From Pleurotus ostreatus/Saccharomyces cerevisiae fusant (lineage: Eukaryota > Opisthokonta), in the NCBI GenBank assembly GCA_024196135.1, contig JAMQCK010000911.1:1-14096 (forward strand): DNA of 14,096 nucleotides, in the 5' to 3' direction. Shown piece by piece: positions 1-9,794 of the stretch; position 1 is the first letter of the stretch; each line of letters starts with the position of its first letter. The notes beneath the pieces were generated by a model. That model searched no databases. It was not told where the DNA came from and saw nothing but the letters and a program-made list of their open reading frames with translations. The position numbers and the translations under genes are program-made.

Positions 1-646
1 GCTTGACTAGACGCTTCTCTGCCTCCTCGAGTGAGATCTCGATGAGCCATCGCTCATCGAGCAGCCTGCCAGCCCCACACCACGGCTCCACCGAAAGATA
101 AGTGTAAAGGCCTTCAATAATGACGATGCGGTGATGAGGATGGATGGCGACTGCGTGCGGGGTGGGATCCTTGAGGGCATGATCAAAGGATGGGGCGGTG
201 ATCACGCCAGTAGGTTCTTGCCTAAGAGCGCGTACAAACGCGACGTATGATTCGCCATCGAAGGTCCAGTGCGCACCCTACTACGATGCTCATCAGGAAG
301 GTACTGCAGGAAAGCGAAGGAGGACGCACTCGTTTGTCATGCGCGAGCTTTGGGTCGGACATCGCGTCCAGCTGCGCTCGTGTGAGATGCCAGCCGTCCA
401 GGCCAACCAGCGTTGCCTTCTCATCGCGGCCCTCGAGCAAAGCATTGGTGTATCGATTCACCAGCACTGCAAATTCACTCTTCCCGCTTGCGGGGATGCC
501 TGCGATGCCGACCAGAAGACGATTTGGTGCTGGTACGCTGTGCCGCACTCAGCGACGCGCCCATCATCCGTTATGCGACGCCTCAATATTCACCTCTGCA
601 ACTTGTCGACCAGATAGGCGGCAGACGCCCTCGCTTCAGCGTCCAT
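1..646 (-). CDS. P-loop kinase of the uridine kinase/phosphoribulokinase type, 3' end missing
   Basis: Exons (minus strand): 594-646, 330-537, 1-277 and onward past the window edge; introns 538-593 (56 nt) and 278-329 (52 nt). The start ATG is at 646-644. Residues 31-38 read GIPASGKS, a Walker A loop that binds ATP phosphate. About 30 residues later VGLDGWHL resembles the DGFH-type substrate motif of uridine kinase relatives. The third exon has APSFDHALKDP and IVIIEGLYTYL, both characteristic of fungal YFH7-like and bacterial FrcK/PanK-like kinases of this fold. Splicing gives the continuous stretch DKRGAHWTFDGE, which supports the second intron. Only about 180 residues are visible and the C-terminal lid region lies outside. 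The fold and ATP use are well supported; the phosphorylated substrate cannot be read from the sequence. No signal peptide is seen, so it is probably cytosolic. Confidence 0.88.
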
Positions 647-770
647 TACGAGTGTGAGACAAACGGCGATGAATGACAGTTCGAGACGAGTCGCACGCAA
701 ACCGCGCGCGCGCTTCGACGTCACGGCAGGCGCTTACGATTCATTCCACACCTTGTCTTGAACCGTCATC
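647..770. promoter_or_regulatory. Short divergent promoter between kinase and GH-like gene
   Basis: Only 124 bp separate the two divergent start codons. It holds a CG-alternating tract around 702-713 and, at 716-723, an octamer that reads TGACGTCG on the minus strand, one base from the CRE/ATF consensus TGACGTCA. No TATA box is evident. Both genes may share control elements; that is inference. Confidence 0.45.
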
Positions 771-3700
771 ATGGCCACTGCTTCATGTTCGACGACGACC
801 GCAGATGGAAAGGTTATAAGAAGGCGCGTCTATACCTCACCTGTACTCGCGAGGATGCTAAGATGCTGCGTCCAGAGCAGATCCGGGGACGATCAAGGAT
901 AAGTTCATGGTCGGCTACCAAGGGTGGTTCACCTGTGCTGGCGATGGGGAGCCGGTGCATCGGGGTACGCAGTATGACTGTTGCTCTTGCACTCCGCTGA
1001 CAGATGCTGTAGGTCATCACGGCTGGCTGCACTGGTTTAACTACCCCATCCCCCATGGAGGACGACCCAACACAGATTTGTGGCCCGAAGTATCAGAGTA
1101 TTCTCCAGAAGAGCTCTATCCTGCACCGGGTCTTCACTTCAGCAATGGAGATCAAGCAAAGCTATTCTCCTCTCGCCACCCGCGCACCGTACAACGGTAC
1201 ATGATCTTTTCATTTGCCACATTAATGAGCTCATGGCCACCTCACAGGCACTTCCATTGGATGGCTGAGCACGGCGTCGACGGTGTCTTTCTGCAGCGCT
1301 TTGCATCGCATTGTGCCGAGGGGAAGGAGGACCTCCGCCGCATGCGCGATGAGATAACTATCCGCGTGAGGGAAGCGGCCGAGAAGGAGGGAAGGGTGTT
1401 TTCTATCATGTTAGTGGTCGTCAAGCGCCTTCATGCAGTCTTGGCTAACTCAGGTATAGGTACGATGTGACGGGTATGGCGCCAGATCGTATAGAGAGCA
1501 TCATCAAGCACGACTGGGCGCACCTCGTCCACGACCTCAACATCCTTGAGAGCCCGAACTACCTTCGTGACAGGGAACGGCCCGTCGTTGCGCTCTGGGG
1601 TATGTAATGCCGGGAGCAATCTCATTTGTGCTCACCCGTTTGCCAGGCTTCGGCTTTGACGGAGGCAAGTTCGACCCCAACACCGTGCGCGACATCAGCC
1701 ACTGGTTGCGCCACTTTACTCCAGGTGGTGCCTACCTCTTCGGTGGCGTACCAACTTGCTGGCGCACGGCGGACAACGATGGAGACCGGAATCCCGACTT
1801 CCTGAACATCTTCCTAAACGAGTTCGACGCAATTTCGCCATGGCTTGTCGGCCGGTTCCGCACCGAGGAGGACGCAACGCGCTTTGCGGAGAATCGAATG
1901 AAGGACGATGTCACGCTCATCAACGAGACGAACGAGGAGTTTGCGAGACATGGAGTCGACCGCAAGATAGACTACGTGCCAGTCGTATGGCCAGGATTTT
2001 CGGTGAGGGAGTAGCTAAAGCAGAGAAGAGGGGAAATGACAGGATATCTCATCAGGGCCTAAACCTTTCCGAGGGAAAATGGCAACTGAACATGGTCAAG
2101 CGGAACGGAGGACGCTTTCTGTGGCAACAGATCGTCAACGCGAAGCGGCTGGGCGTCCGTATTCTATATGGCGCAATGTGGGATGAGTACGTCTATTGAC
2201 CATCACACTTCCGCTCATTTATGCTAAGCCGTGCTCACAGATACGACGAGGGCACTGCGTTCCTCCCCGTAGTTGAGAAGTCACGAAACCTGCCGAAAGC
2301 CGAGGACGATAAATTCCAGTTCCTCGCTCTGGACGCAGATGGTTATGACCTGCCGAGCGATTGGTACATGCGCATTGCCGGTTTCGCCGCAGAGGCATTG
2401 AGGAGCGAGCGGATGGTGCACGACTCGTTCCCTGTCAAGGAACTGCAGGACTACTGGGCCGGGAGGCCGAAATACGAGAGCCCGGCGAAACGTCGCGAGA
2501 CCCTGAACATGATTGAGGGAGCAGGCGCGTCCGGGTCGGGTTTTGGCGGAGGCGGTGGCGGAAGTGGTGGTGGGCAGTCGTACGAAGAATGGTTGGCCGC
2601 CAACAAAGAGGTTAAGGACGAAGCGCCACCACCGCCGTATACATTGGAGGCTGAGGATGAGCCGGCTGGTGCGGGCTCTGCGGAGACTATCGTCCCGCAG
2701 CCTGCGACATCGACGCAAGGACCATCAAACACGTCGATCCTACCGTCTGCTCCTGCGGCTACAAGGCCAGGTGCATCTCCGCCACCTTCCGTGCCTGCAG
2801 CTACGCGACCCTCGCAGGCAGATCCTGTGAGCGCCTCAATCAATGCTCTCGCGGATGACCTCGCTCGTCAAGACCTAGCCGGTGCTTCCGCATACTACAA
2901 TTCGGCGCCCACACCACCGCTGAGCACGTCGCCCCAGCCGCACATGCCACATCGGCCGAGCATGTCCCCGCAGCCCAGTTTGCCGCCTCGTCCTAGCACG
3001 TCACCCCGTCCTTCAGGCAGTACGTCTCCCCGACCGCCGGCACCACCAATGCATCCGGCGCATCCTGGTTCTGCGAGCATATCGCCTCGGCCGCAGGGGC
3101 CATACCAACCGCCCCCGTCACATCCGGCGAGACCAGCAAACATGACCCGTCCGACGCCACCTCTGGCTTCGCGTCCGTCTGCATCTGCACTGCGTCCACA
3201 CCCATCGAGCGCCTCTCGACCTCCGCCGCCGCCTATCGTACGACATGACTCTCGGCCGGGAAGCTCTCATCAGCCTGACTTGCCGGCGCGTCCGGGAGGA
3301 CATCGCCCGCCGCCGGTTTCAGTGTACCCGGGAAGCCCAACGCAGTCGACATTTGCAGTGCAGGGGTCGTCCAGCCATTCGCTGCCGACAAGTCCGCATG
3401 CCGTACCAAGCGGCCCGGGTGGCATGGCTGGCGTTGGCACGGGCCAGTCATCGTATATGCACAGTGCGCCGCCGATGGCAGGCTCATCGTCTATGCCTGG
3501 GTCGTCTGGACCGGGTTCGGTGTCGTTCCCCACGGCTATGGTGGGCGCAAGCGATAGCCTGAGTCCAGTTTTCACACCACCAGTCATGCCGCACTCGCCA
3601 GGATCACGTCCGTCGTCTCCTTACCATAGCGGCTCCTCATCATATCAAGCCTCTTCGCCGTATCAGGTGGCATCATCCCCATATCAGTCAAGCTCGTCGT

Positions 3701-4423
3701 CGTACCAGCCTTCGTCATCATCGTACCCTTCGTCACCGTACCAGCCGGGCTACATGAACGCCTCTTCACCGGCCAGTCCCGCGTTCGGAGCGGCAGGTTC
3801 GAGCTATCCCGGGTCCTCCTCAACGTCGGCCTACCCAGGCGCATCGACGTATCCTGGCCAACAAGCAGGACCATCGCAATATCCAGGCCAAGGATCAGGC
3901 TCGCAGTATCCAGGTGGGCCTGCACCCTATGGAGGCCCGAGCGCACCTCCAGCTGGCTACGGACACACCGGTGGCTCGTCGTACCCTGGGATGCAACCAA
4001 CGCCACCATCTGGCGGCTCGTCATATCCGGGAGGGCCGAGTGGCAATTCTCAGCCGGAATTGCCCTACGTACCATACCGTCAGTTACCCACTCCTCGTTT
4101 CTGGGGTGACGCTGCGTATCCGTACTGAGATGAACTCCTGATTTCCAGGCCACCATCATGCATCAGCCAGCCCCAGTCCTGCCAACGTTCCTGCTGCTCC
4201 TGCTGCCTCCGGTGCCGCTGCTCCTCAAGCACAGCAACCGACGCCTGGAGGATCAAACTACGTGAATTACGCTCTTGATGCTGTGGACAAGTTCGGTGGA
4301 CGCAAAGCGCGAGACCGCGTGGACAGCGTGATGACTAGTGAGCTGTTACTGCTGTCGATGATCTTGGTCTCGCTGATGACATTGCTAGCGGGGAGCAAGT
4401 TGCTCGGCAGGTTTACGAAGTGA
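771..4423 (+). CDS. GH99/GH71-like (xylosidase/arabinosidase-type) protein with long disordered C-terminal tail
   Basis: Exons: 771-812, 898-964, 1013-1196, 1248-1409, 1460-1599, 1647-2002, 2056-2186, 2241-4105, 4149-4337, 4389-4423; 3171 nt, 1056 aa. ATG 771 has a good context (atcATGG). Residues about 17-440 form the domain, with VGYQGWFTCAGDGEP, HHGWLHWFNYPIPHGG, HGVDGVFLQRF, LFGGVPTCWRT, YVPVVWPGFSG and GVRILYGAMWDEYDEGTAF, resembling the GH99/GH71-like group found in fungi and bacteria. Hydrolysis of a glycan is the family expectation; activity and substrate are not shown. The rest is low complexity: a Gly run, PPPPY (490-494), Pro/Ser/Arg repeats, then Tyr-rich SSPYQ and SYPG repeats (about 820-970), and a short C-terminus ending GSKLLGRFTK. 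No signal peptide is visible. Uncertain points: the first acceptor (897, or 862 with a different start at 785), and the last intron, which can be retained in frame (1073 aa). Confidence 0.85.
2515..4100 (+). repeat. Region coding low-complexity Pro/Ser/Gly/Tyr repeats
   Basis: Within the GH-like gene this stretch encodes a Gly run (2542-2574), then SPQP/SPRP/PPRPS-type repeats (about 2910-3250), then SSPYQ, SSSYQ, SSPYQ copies (about 3615-3750) and SYPG, TYPG, QYPG copies (about 3800-4050). The copies are degenerate at DNA level, so they probably diverged under amino-acid composition constraint. The strong periodicity also creates long spurious frames on both strands. Confidence 0.8.
4338..4388 (+). 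other. Probable last intron of GH-like gene, in frame and free of stops
   Basis: The 51-nt segment starts gtgagc, ends gctag and has ctgat near the 3' end, so it fits this genome's introns well. Being 17 codons long with no in-frame stop, it can also be read through, when it encodes a hydrophobic LLLLSMILVSLMTLLA-type stretch. Removing it joins VDSVMT to TGSKLLGRFTK. Confidence 0.6.
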
Positions 4424-4707
4424 ACGCAAATGGCACGCATCTGATCAAGTTATCTACCGTCTTAGATTTTTTCTCCATGCAATATATATCTATCTCCAAT
4501 GTCGCGTTATGGTGACCCTCGGATCCATCTACTGAAGGCTTTGAGGCAAGGATGAGCGAGTACGTGACCATCGATGATAAGGCCTCGAATGTGACATTGA
4601 ATGGCTGGCTCGTATCCTGCCAGTAGACAACGAATTATACGCGGGCCGGGTCCCACGGTATCGTACATCTATCCCTGATGATTCTGGACAACGCTGAACC
4701 TCGCCTA
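4424..4707. other. Convergent intergenic space (two 3' UTRs)
   Basis: These 284 bp lie between the stop codons of the GH-like gene and the GMC gene, which point at each other. An AT-rich tract (aatatatatc at 4481-4490) may help 3' end formation of the plus-strand transcript. No further gene or repeat is seen. Confidence 0.6.
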
Positions 4708-6935
4708 TCAGGTCGCGCCCTTGATCAAGTCGACGGCGCGCTCTGCGATAGCCGTCACTGTCGCTTGAAGATGTGCCGAGACGTGCAATGGGATCACAGA
4801 CGCGTCGACGATGCGCAGGTTCGTCGTTCCATGCACTCGCAACTGAGGGTCGACGACACCGCCTCGCCCATAAGGAAGCATGCTCGCCGTCCCAATAGGG
4901 TGATATTCCGATGCTAGATGCGCCTTGAGGTACTCGCGAAGATCCTCGCCCTCCATAGGCAGAAGCTGCTTGACGACCAAGTCCGCATATACGTTGCCCT
5001 TCGCTGTAAATTTTTCAGCATGGAGGGCTGGCGTTGTCTACGAGCAATGTCATACCTATCTTGAGCGCCCATTGAATTCCTGCGGCATGCAAGTCCAAAT
5101 CGAAGTCGACATCGAAATAGTTGGGCTTGATTACGGGGTACACGTTCGGGTCGCTGCTGTTGATGTGAACAGAGCCTACGACATATCAGACGTCTGCAGC
5201 ATAAATGGTCACCACTGGCAAGAACGCACCTCGACTCAAGGGATGCTGGTTTGCAATCACGAAGGACATGTACGTCTTTCCCTCCTCCGCCTTATACGTA
5301 CCCGCGGTATCGCTGGAGATGATCTCTATCTGGCCCACCGACTCATTCCTCAAGAGCGCTACTTGCGTAGCAAGGACGTCCGCGTAGGTGGAGCCGTTCT
5401 GGGACTTCGCGTATGCGTCGACCTTTGCGGATATTTTGGCCGCCCGATGCTCGCCGACCAATTGAGGAAGGTTGAGGTAAGCGATACCGTGTGTACCGAA
5501 GTCGTACATGCTAGGCTGGTGTTCGTGCCACAGAGCGAGCTGATCAGCGGCTAGCGTCGCGTTGGTGGCGAGCGCGCCACTTGTAATGGTGTCGTTCCGG
5601 ATTTCGTAGGTTATGTACGTGACCGCTGAGGAGTGTCAAAAGGCGCTACGATCACTCGAAAATAATTGCGTACTGTGGTCTTGTAGATTTTCACCGACAG
5701 GCAAATCAAGAATCTGCTCGATACCCGCCCTGTGGACTTTCGTTCATAGTGTGTGTGGATAGTGATGAGCAGACTCACGTTGCTAGGACTTCTTTTTGGC
5801 CAATGCCCGACAGCTCAAGGAGTTGCGGCGTGCTGAAAATGATATATCAGTGCTCGAGTACTTTACCTTCGAAGTCAACCAGCTCACTTGATTGCGCCTG
5901 CAGAGACGATGACTTCTCGTCCGGCAGTGACATTGTAAGCCTGCCCTCCGCTCACGTGTGACACTGTCCTCGCCACAAGCCCTTGTCCAGTGGAGTTGTC
6001 GAAGTTCACGCGGCTCACAAGAGCGCTGGTAAGAAGTACGAGGTTCTCGCGCGCCTCATTCGGATAGTAGCGGGCGGGAGCGCTATAGTCGCGCGTCATG
6101 TTGTCGGGTCGGACATTCGACGGAGTCAAGTTCACGCCTACGACGTTTCCACCGTTAGGTCGATCGTTAGTGGGAATACCCAGAGCGTTTAGCGCGGCAA
6201 GCCAAAGCTTGGTAATCGGCCAGAAGTAGTCGCCGAATGAGACGTGCACGGGACCGTCGGTGCCGTAGTCTGATGCGTTAGGTTGGACGCTGAGAGCCTC
6301 GGCTTGTTCTGGCGCGAGCGACGTGAAGTTAGAAGCCTTCTTCGCGTAGGACGAGATGCTATCCCAGTTCCAACCCGGATTGCCAAGGCTTTCAAAGGCG
6401 TCGAAGTCAGCGGCAGAGGGAAGGTCCCAAACGAGGAAATTAAGGGCAGAACTGCCTGTTGGATGCCGAATGTTAGACAATATGTAGGGGTCAAGGCAGC
6501 ACACCTACCTCCCACGACCTTCCCGCGCGGCCAGTTCATACTGTTGATATCGCCCTGCGCTTGAGTGGTGTAGTTCCAGTCGTATTTCGTACCCAAGTCT
6601 GCGCCATACTGATCTGTCTTAGCTTAGGTTCTCGGAGTTGGTATGGCCACACACCAATCCTGGGACGTCGATGATGTCTACATTCTTCGCCGTCTCCCCC
6701 GCTTCAAGCACGCCAACTCTCACCGAAGGGTCTTCACTCAGTCTAGTCGCCACCTGCGCTCATCAGCTTCATAGTCTTCAGTATGACGAAACCGACGTAC
6801 GACCAATCCGGCCGTGCCCGCACCAACGATTATATAGTCGAAAGGCTGTTTGGAAAATTCTGCCCCATCCTGTATCGTTACGCAGCCAGCAGCGGCAGCA
6901 AATATAAGCAAAGAGAAGAGATCATCAGTCCGCAT
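4708..6935 (-). CDS. Secreted GMC oxidoreductase (aryl-alcohol oxidase/glucose oxidase-like, AA3_2 type)
   Basis: Exons (minus strand): 6801-6935, 6655-6753, 6509-6608, 5888-6455, 5779-5832, 5674-5729, 5230-5625, 5056-5175, 4708-5003; 1824 nt, 607 aa, the usual length. All eight introns are 46-55 nt. A signal peptide covers about residues 1-18 (hydrophobic LLIFAAAAG). VGAGTAG at 37-43 is the N-terminal GxGxxG dinucleotide loop for FAD. NWPRGKVVGGSSALNF matches the first GMC signature and ISAGAIK-type sequence (here VSAGAIN) the second. The C-terminal catalytic pair is present: H544 in EYHPIGTASM and H587 in SAHLQATV, about 43 residues apart as in aryl-alcohol oxidase. Several N-x-S/T sites fit a glycosylated extracellular enzyme. 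The family oxidises alcohols or sugars with FAD, passing electrons to O2 (H2O2) or quinones, often in wood decay. The precise substrate is not readable. No disruption was found. Confidence 0.95.
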
Positions 6936-6970
6936 GTTGTGAGGGCGAGCGAGATTCGAGAGGCCGCTGG

Positions 6971-7031
6971 TTATATACAGGAGAGTCCGAAGCGAGGGCC
7001 TGTGTCATTGTTGATGAAGCGACCTATATAA
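6971..7031 (-). promoter_or_regulatory. TATA-like boxes upstream of the GMC gene
   Basis: Two TATATA elements lie upstream of the GMC start on the minus strand: one at 7025-7030 (about 90 nt upstream, the better placed) and one at 6971-6977 (36 nt upstream, rather close). A CACGTG E-box sits farther out at 7152-7157. Confidence 0.5.
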
Positions 7032-8340
7032 GCCTCCTACTAGGCGCGTCAAGTCGGATGATACTCGAAGCAGACGGCCATGAAGCGGAAGAGCTAAGAG
7101 CTGAAGCGAAAGCGTCCTGTCGCCGATGGGCAAACATTGTATTGATGATGGCACGTGCTACGTAAATCGATCTGTAGAGTTTGGCGATTAGACGGTCGAC
7201 CACAAGTGACAAGGCGCGCCACCGTGCTTACCGTACATGTATCGTCCTTGAGCGCCCCGCATAGCTCATGCCAAGGACACCCTCATCCCGAAACCATCCC
7301 ATTTCATTTTCAGTGGATTTCGCCAATCCGGTCGTCCATAAAGGCACTATCTAGGCAAAGTTCAAGAGTCACTGACCGAGTGCGAGCATCGGAGTGCTTG
7401 CTCTTCGGACGCGATTGATGTACGACCGCTCAGTAGACGAAGTATAAGTTCTTGCACTAACAGAAGCCAGCATGACTGTTCAGGACGACATGATTTCGAC
7501 CCGATTTGCCGCAGCTGTCCCTCTAGCTCTGAATCAAACCAGGAAGTTCGCGCATTTTTCCTTTTCTGCTGTTTGCATGGTGCACCAGCTTAGTAGAAAA
7601 AAGGCAGACAAGTTCCCGCTACCATTTATGGTAGTGGGTCTTAGGGATGAAGCGCAAAAATCGCAATGGCTCCGTCTCGCGAACTTTGGTAACCTATCAC
7701 GTGTCGGCACATGACAGGGCCTTCTGCGGTCTCGACTCTTCGGCATCGGCCGAGCGCACCTTGGCATTGACCTTGACTCTTTTCTCCAACGCCATTACGC
7801 TGTATAGTATCCTATTTTGCAGGCGTAGAATCCACTGAGTACTTATACATTGTCTGTGACTCTGTTTCTGTTTTCCCCTTTTATTTACGTATGCCAATAC
7901 TCGGGGGTTTAACATCGCATCCAGCGCAATGGTGCTGACAGGCTACCATCATCAGTGTCCATTTATTATAGCGGGAGCGCGTGCGCGGAGAAGGTGTGCG
8001 CGAGAGGGGAGGGACTGGACACCTCGCAAGGGATCGGAAACTCACTGGACGCTGTCGGGGCTCGAGCGGCGGTTGGAGGCGCCAGTATGCATTGGCGGGC
8101 TCACCGGATGCGATGCCTTGACTGTGGGTCATTGAAACCACTCGCAGCACGTTGACGTGGGGAAAGTCGTCGATCGATATGTATGAGAGCCAGTGGGTGG
8201 GATACAAGAGTGTTTGGGAAGCACACGAGTCACTCACTCGCAAGCCGGCTGAGTCCACACACCACAAATTCCACAGTGTAAGTCAGATAATGTATGGTAG
8301 CGGGCCCTGCCGTGAAACGGCCCTTCAGAGTTATAGAGGG

Positions 8341-8669
8341 TCAAGTCAGCCAAGCCCGGAGGAGAAGGTGTGAGCAAGCCAGGAGCGAGGTGAGGGTTCG
8401 TGACGAAGAGGCCTCGGTTGCCAATGGTGGCTGTGTCGTGATCGGGCCGGCAGCCGAACGAGCGCCTATTAAGTTGGCGCCCTCTTGAAGTTCTTCCTCC
8501 ATGAGACCATCCTTCTCGTCCCTACTGTCTCCTTCCAGGTGGACTCCGCGATCTTCTAAGCAATGCTGGATCTCGTGAAGCTATGCCAACGACCCCTAAT
8601 GCTGTGCCCGCGATGAGAGTAACTAACGTTGAAGACAAGGCGACGCAGTTCGGTCTGACGGCCGTTTCC
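8341..8669 (-). CDS. Possible two-exon gene fragment, unknown function
   Basis: Two minus-strand segments, 8628-8669 and 8341-8565, join across a plausible 62-nt intron (8566-8627; gttagt donor, atccag acceptor) into an open frame of about 88 codons ending at TGA 8343-8341. The joined product is hydrophilic and acidic (for example CLEDRGVHLEGDSRDEKDG) and ends in a Ser/Thr/Leu-rich stretch. No start codon was located: an in-frame stop lies just upstream at 8672-8670, so a further acceptor would be needed. A competing minus-strand frame over the same DNA encodes a hydrophobic LSSTLVTLIAGTALGVVGIA stretch. It could be a C-terminal exon, a gene relic or chance. Confidence 0.2.
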
Positions 8670-9632
8670 TCACTACACATGACACCACACATGAGAGGCC
8701 CTAATTGCCTTCATGATCAAGCTTTTGGAGACTGTATCAAGCTTCCAGCATTAGTAGCCACGCGCGACATAACGATTGACAGCAATGATTGATTCCTTCC
8801 CCTTGCTCGCCGACATGGTCACTGACTCCAGGGGTGCGTGCATCACTCAGTATTGCATTCTGCTTTGCAGTGCGGTCATGACTACGTGTAGCAGAAGTGG
8901 CTGCCAGGCGTGATAAATTAGTTGAAGGCGGAGTGGGTTTAAGCCGAAAGGCGCGATTTTCAATCTTGGATTCACGCCGACGTCTGTGTTCTCTGCGGGC
9001 ATGCACGAGAAGAACTGTCGGAAAGCTGATGCGAGTGCGAACGACATTCGGGATACCTTTCACCGACGCCAACGCACAAGCAGGCCGAAGCCACAAGCAA
9101 GCTTTTCTTCGTCAACGAGGCTCTATACAGTCGAGTGCCTTCCCATCGCCTAGAACACATCCCGTCACTGCTCAGCAGCAACGACATCAAGAAGTGGCGT
9201 GCGCCAGGCGAGCGCCGTTTGAGTATGTATTGTACCCCGGCCTTGGTCTTCAATGTTCTAAACAAGCAAGTGCGTCCGCAAAAGGCAGTTCGTCCGGTTA
9301 CTGACCCTCTGATTCCGTGTGATGTCTTCAAAGTCATTTGACGATGTCACTCGCTTGTATTTTACTTCCGTGCTCTACAGGACGTACCTGCTATGCGTAT
9401 GTGCTCCGGATATCGAGGCGAGCTCGCAGGATTTCATCCCCGTAATTTCTTTATAATCGACAGCACCAGCTTGCGTCCCAGCCATGCACTTCCCGCCGGC
9501 TCCAATTCTGAAGCCCTTATCTCAGCTAGCAGCCCGTCACAGCCTGTCGGACAGGAAGCGTCAAGGTATATTTGGCCGTGAGTGTCGTCGCGTCGAGCCG
9601 CCTCCTGGTGTACTGCGGCGTCACCCCGCACC

Positions 9633-9652
9633 CGGATGCAAAGTTGCATCCG
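9633..9652. promoter_or_regulatory. Perfect 9-bp dyad, candidate regulator site
   Basis: CGGATGCAA and TTGCATCCG are exact reverse complements separated by the dinucleotide AG. It lies about 145 bp upstream of the TATA box of the small secreted protein gene, a usual place for an upstream activating site. The CGG..CCG ends recall sites of fungal Zn2Cys6 dimers, though no match to a known factor is claimed. Confidence 0.45.
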
Positions 9653-9667
9653 CGGCTCCGAAGCCTG

Positions 9668-9691
9668 GAAATTGCCAAATAAGGCAACTTC
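9668..9691. promoter_or_regulatory. Second dyad next to the first (9-bp arms, one mismatch)
   Basis: GAAATTGCC and GGCAACTTC pair with one mismatch around the hexamer AAATAA. It begins 16 bp after the first dyad and shares its TTGC/GCAA core, suggesting a cluster of related binding sites. Confidence 0.35.
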
Positions 9692-9794
9692 CTTCGCCCA
9701 AAGGGGAAATAAACAAGTTGTTGTACACGGATGGGGAAACGCTCTATCCCCGGATACCCTCCCGTTTGTACTTGGTCATGTCAGGATGCTATGA

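Larger units (their letters stand above)
6936..9794. other. Long gene-poor intergenic region
   Basis: About 2.9 kb without a convincing gene on either strand. The left end is GMC promoter. The middle contains only short, low-quality frames, the longest (minus, 7881-8267) without domain, hydrophobic or repeat structure. A doubtful exon pair on the minus strand (8341-8669) is listed separately. Two dyads at 9633-9691 belong to the promoter of the next gene. CACGTG also occurs at 7698-7703. No terminal inverted repeats, transposase or tRNA-like features were seen. Confidence 0.6.

Noticed and set aside
198..657. Three overlapping plus-strand frames
   Set aside because: All are antisense to the kinase exons carrying the Walker A loop and show no family features.
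3584..4159. 191-codon open frame on the minus strand
   Set aside because: It is antisense to the Tyr/Ser/Pro-rich repeats of the GH-like gene; the repetitive codon usage keeps the opposite frame open. Its product has no domain-like features.
4925..5554. 209-codon open frame on the plus strand
   Set aside because: It lies antisense across three exons and two introns of the GMC gene, whose frame, splice sites and conserved motifs are far better supported.
7881..8267. 128-codon minus-strand frame
   Set aside because: It begins at a non-ATG codon or needs an unseen exon, has no hydrophobic, repeat or motif structure, and its length is within chance for this base composition.
8310..8322. Small hairpin GCCGT-GAA-ACGGC
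   Set aside because: A 5-bp stem is expected by chance and has no RNA gene or terminator context in a eukaryotic genome.
8676..8754. Short direct repeats (ACACATGA twice; ATCAAGCTT twice)
   Set aside because: Eight- and nine-base copies in AT-balanced intergenic DNA are likely by chance and flank no element.
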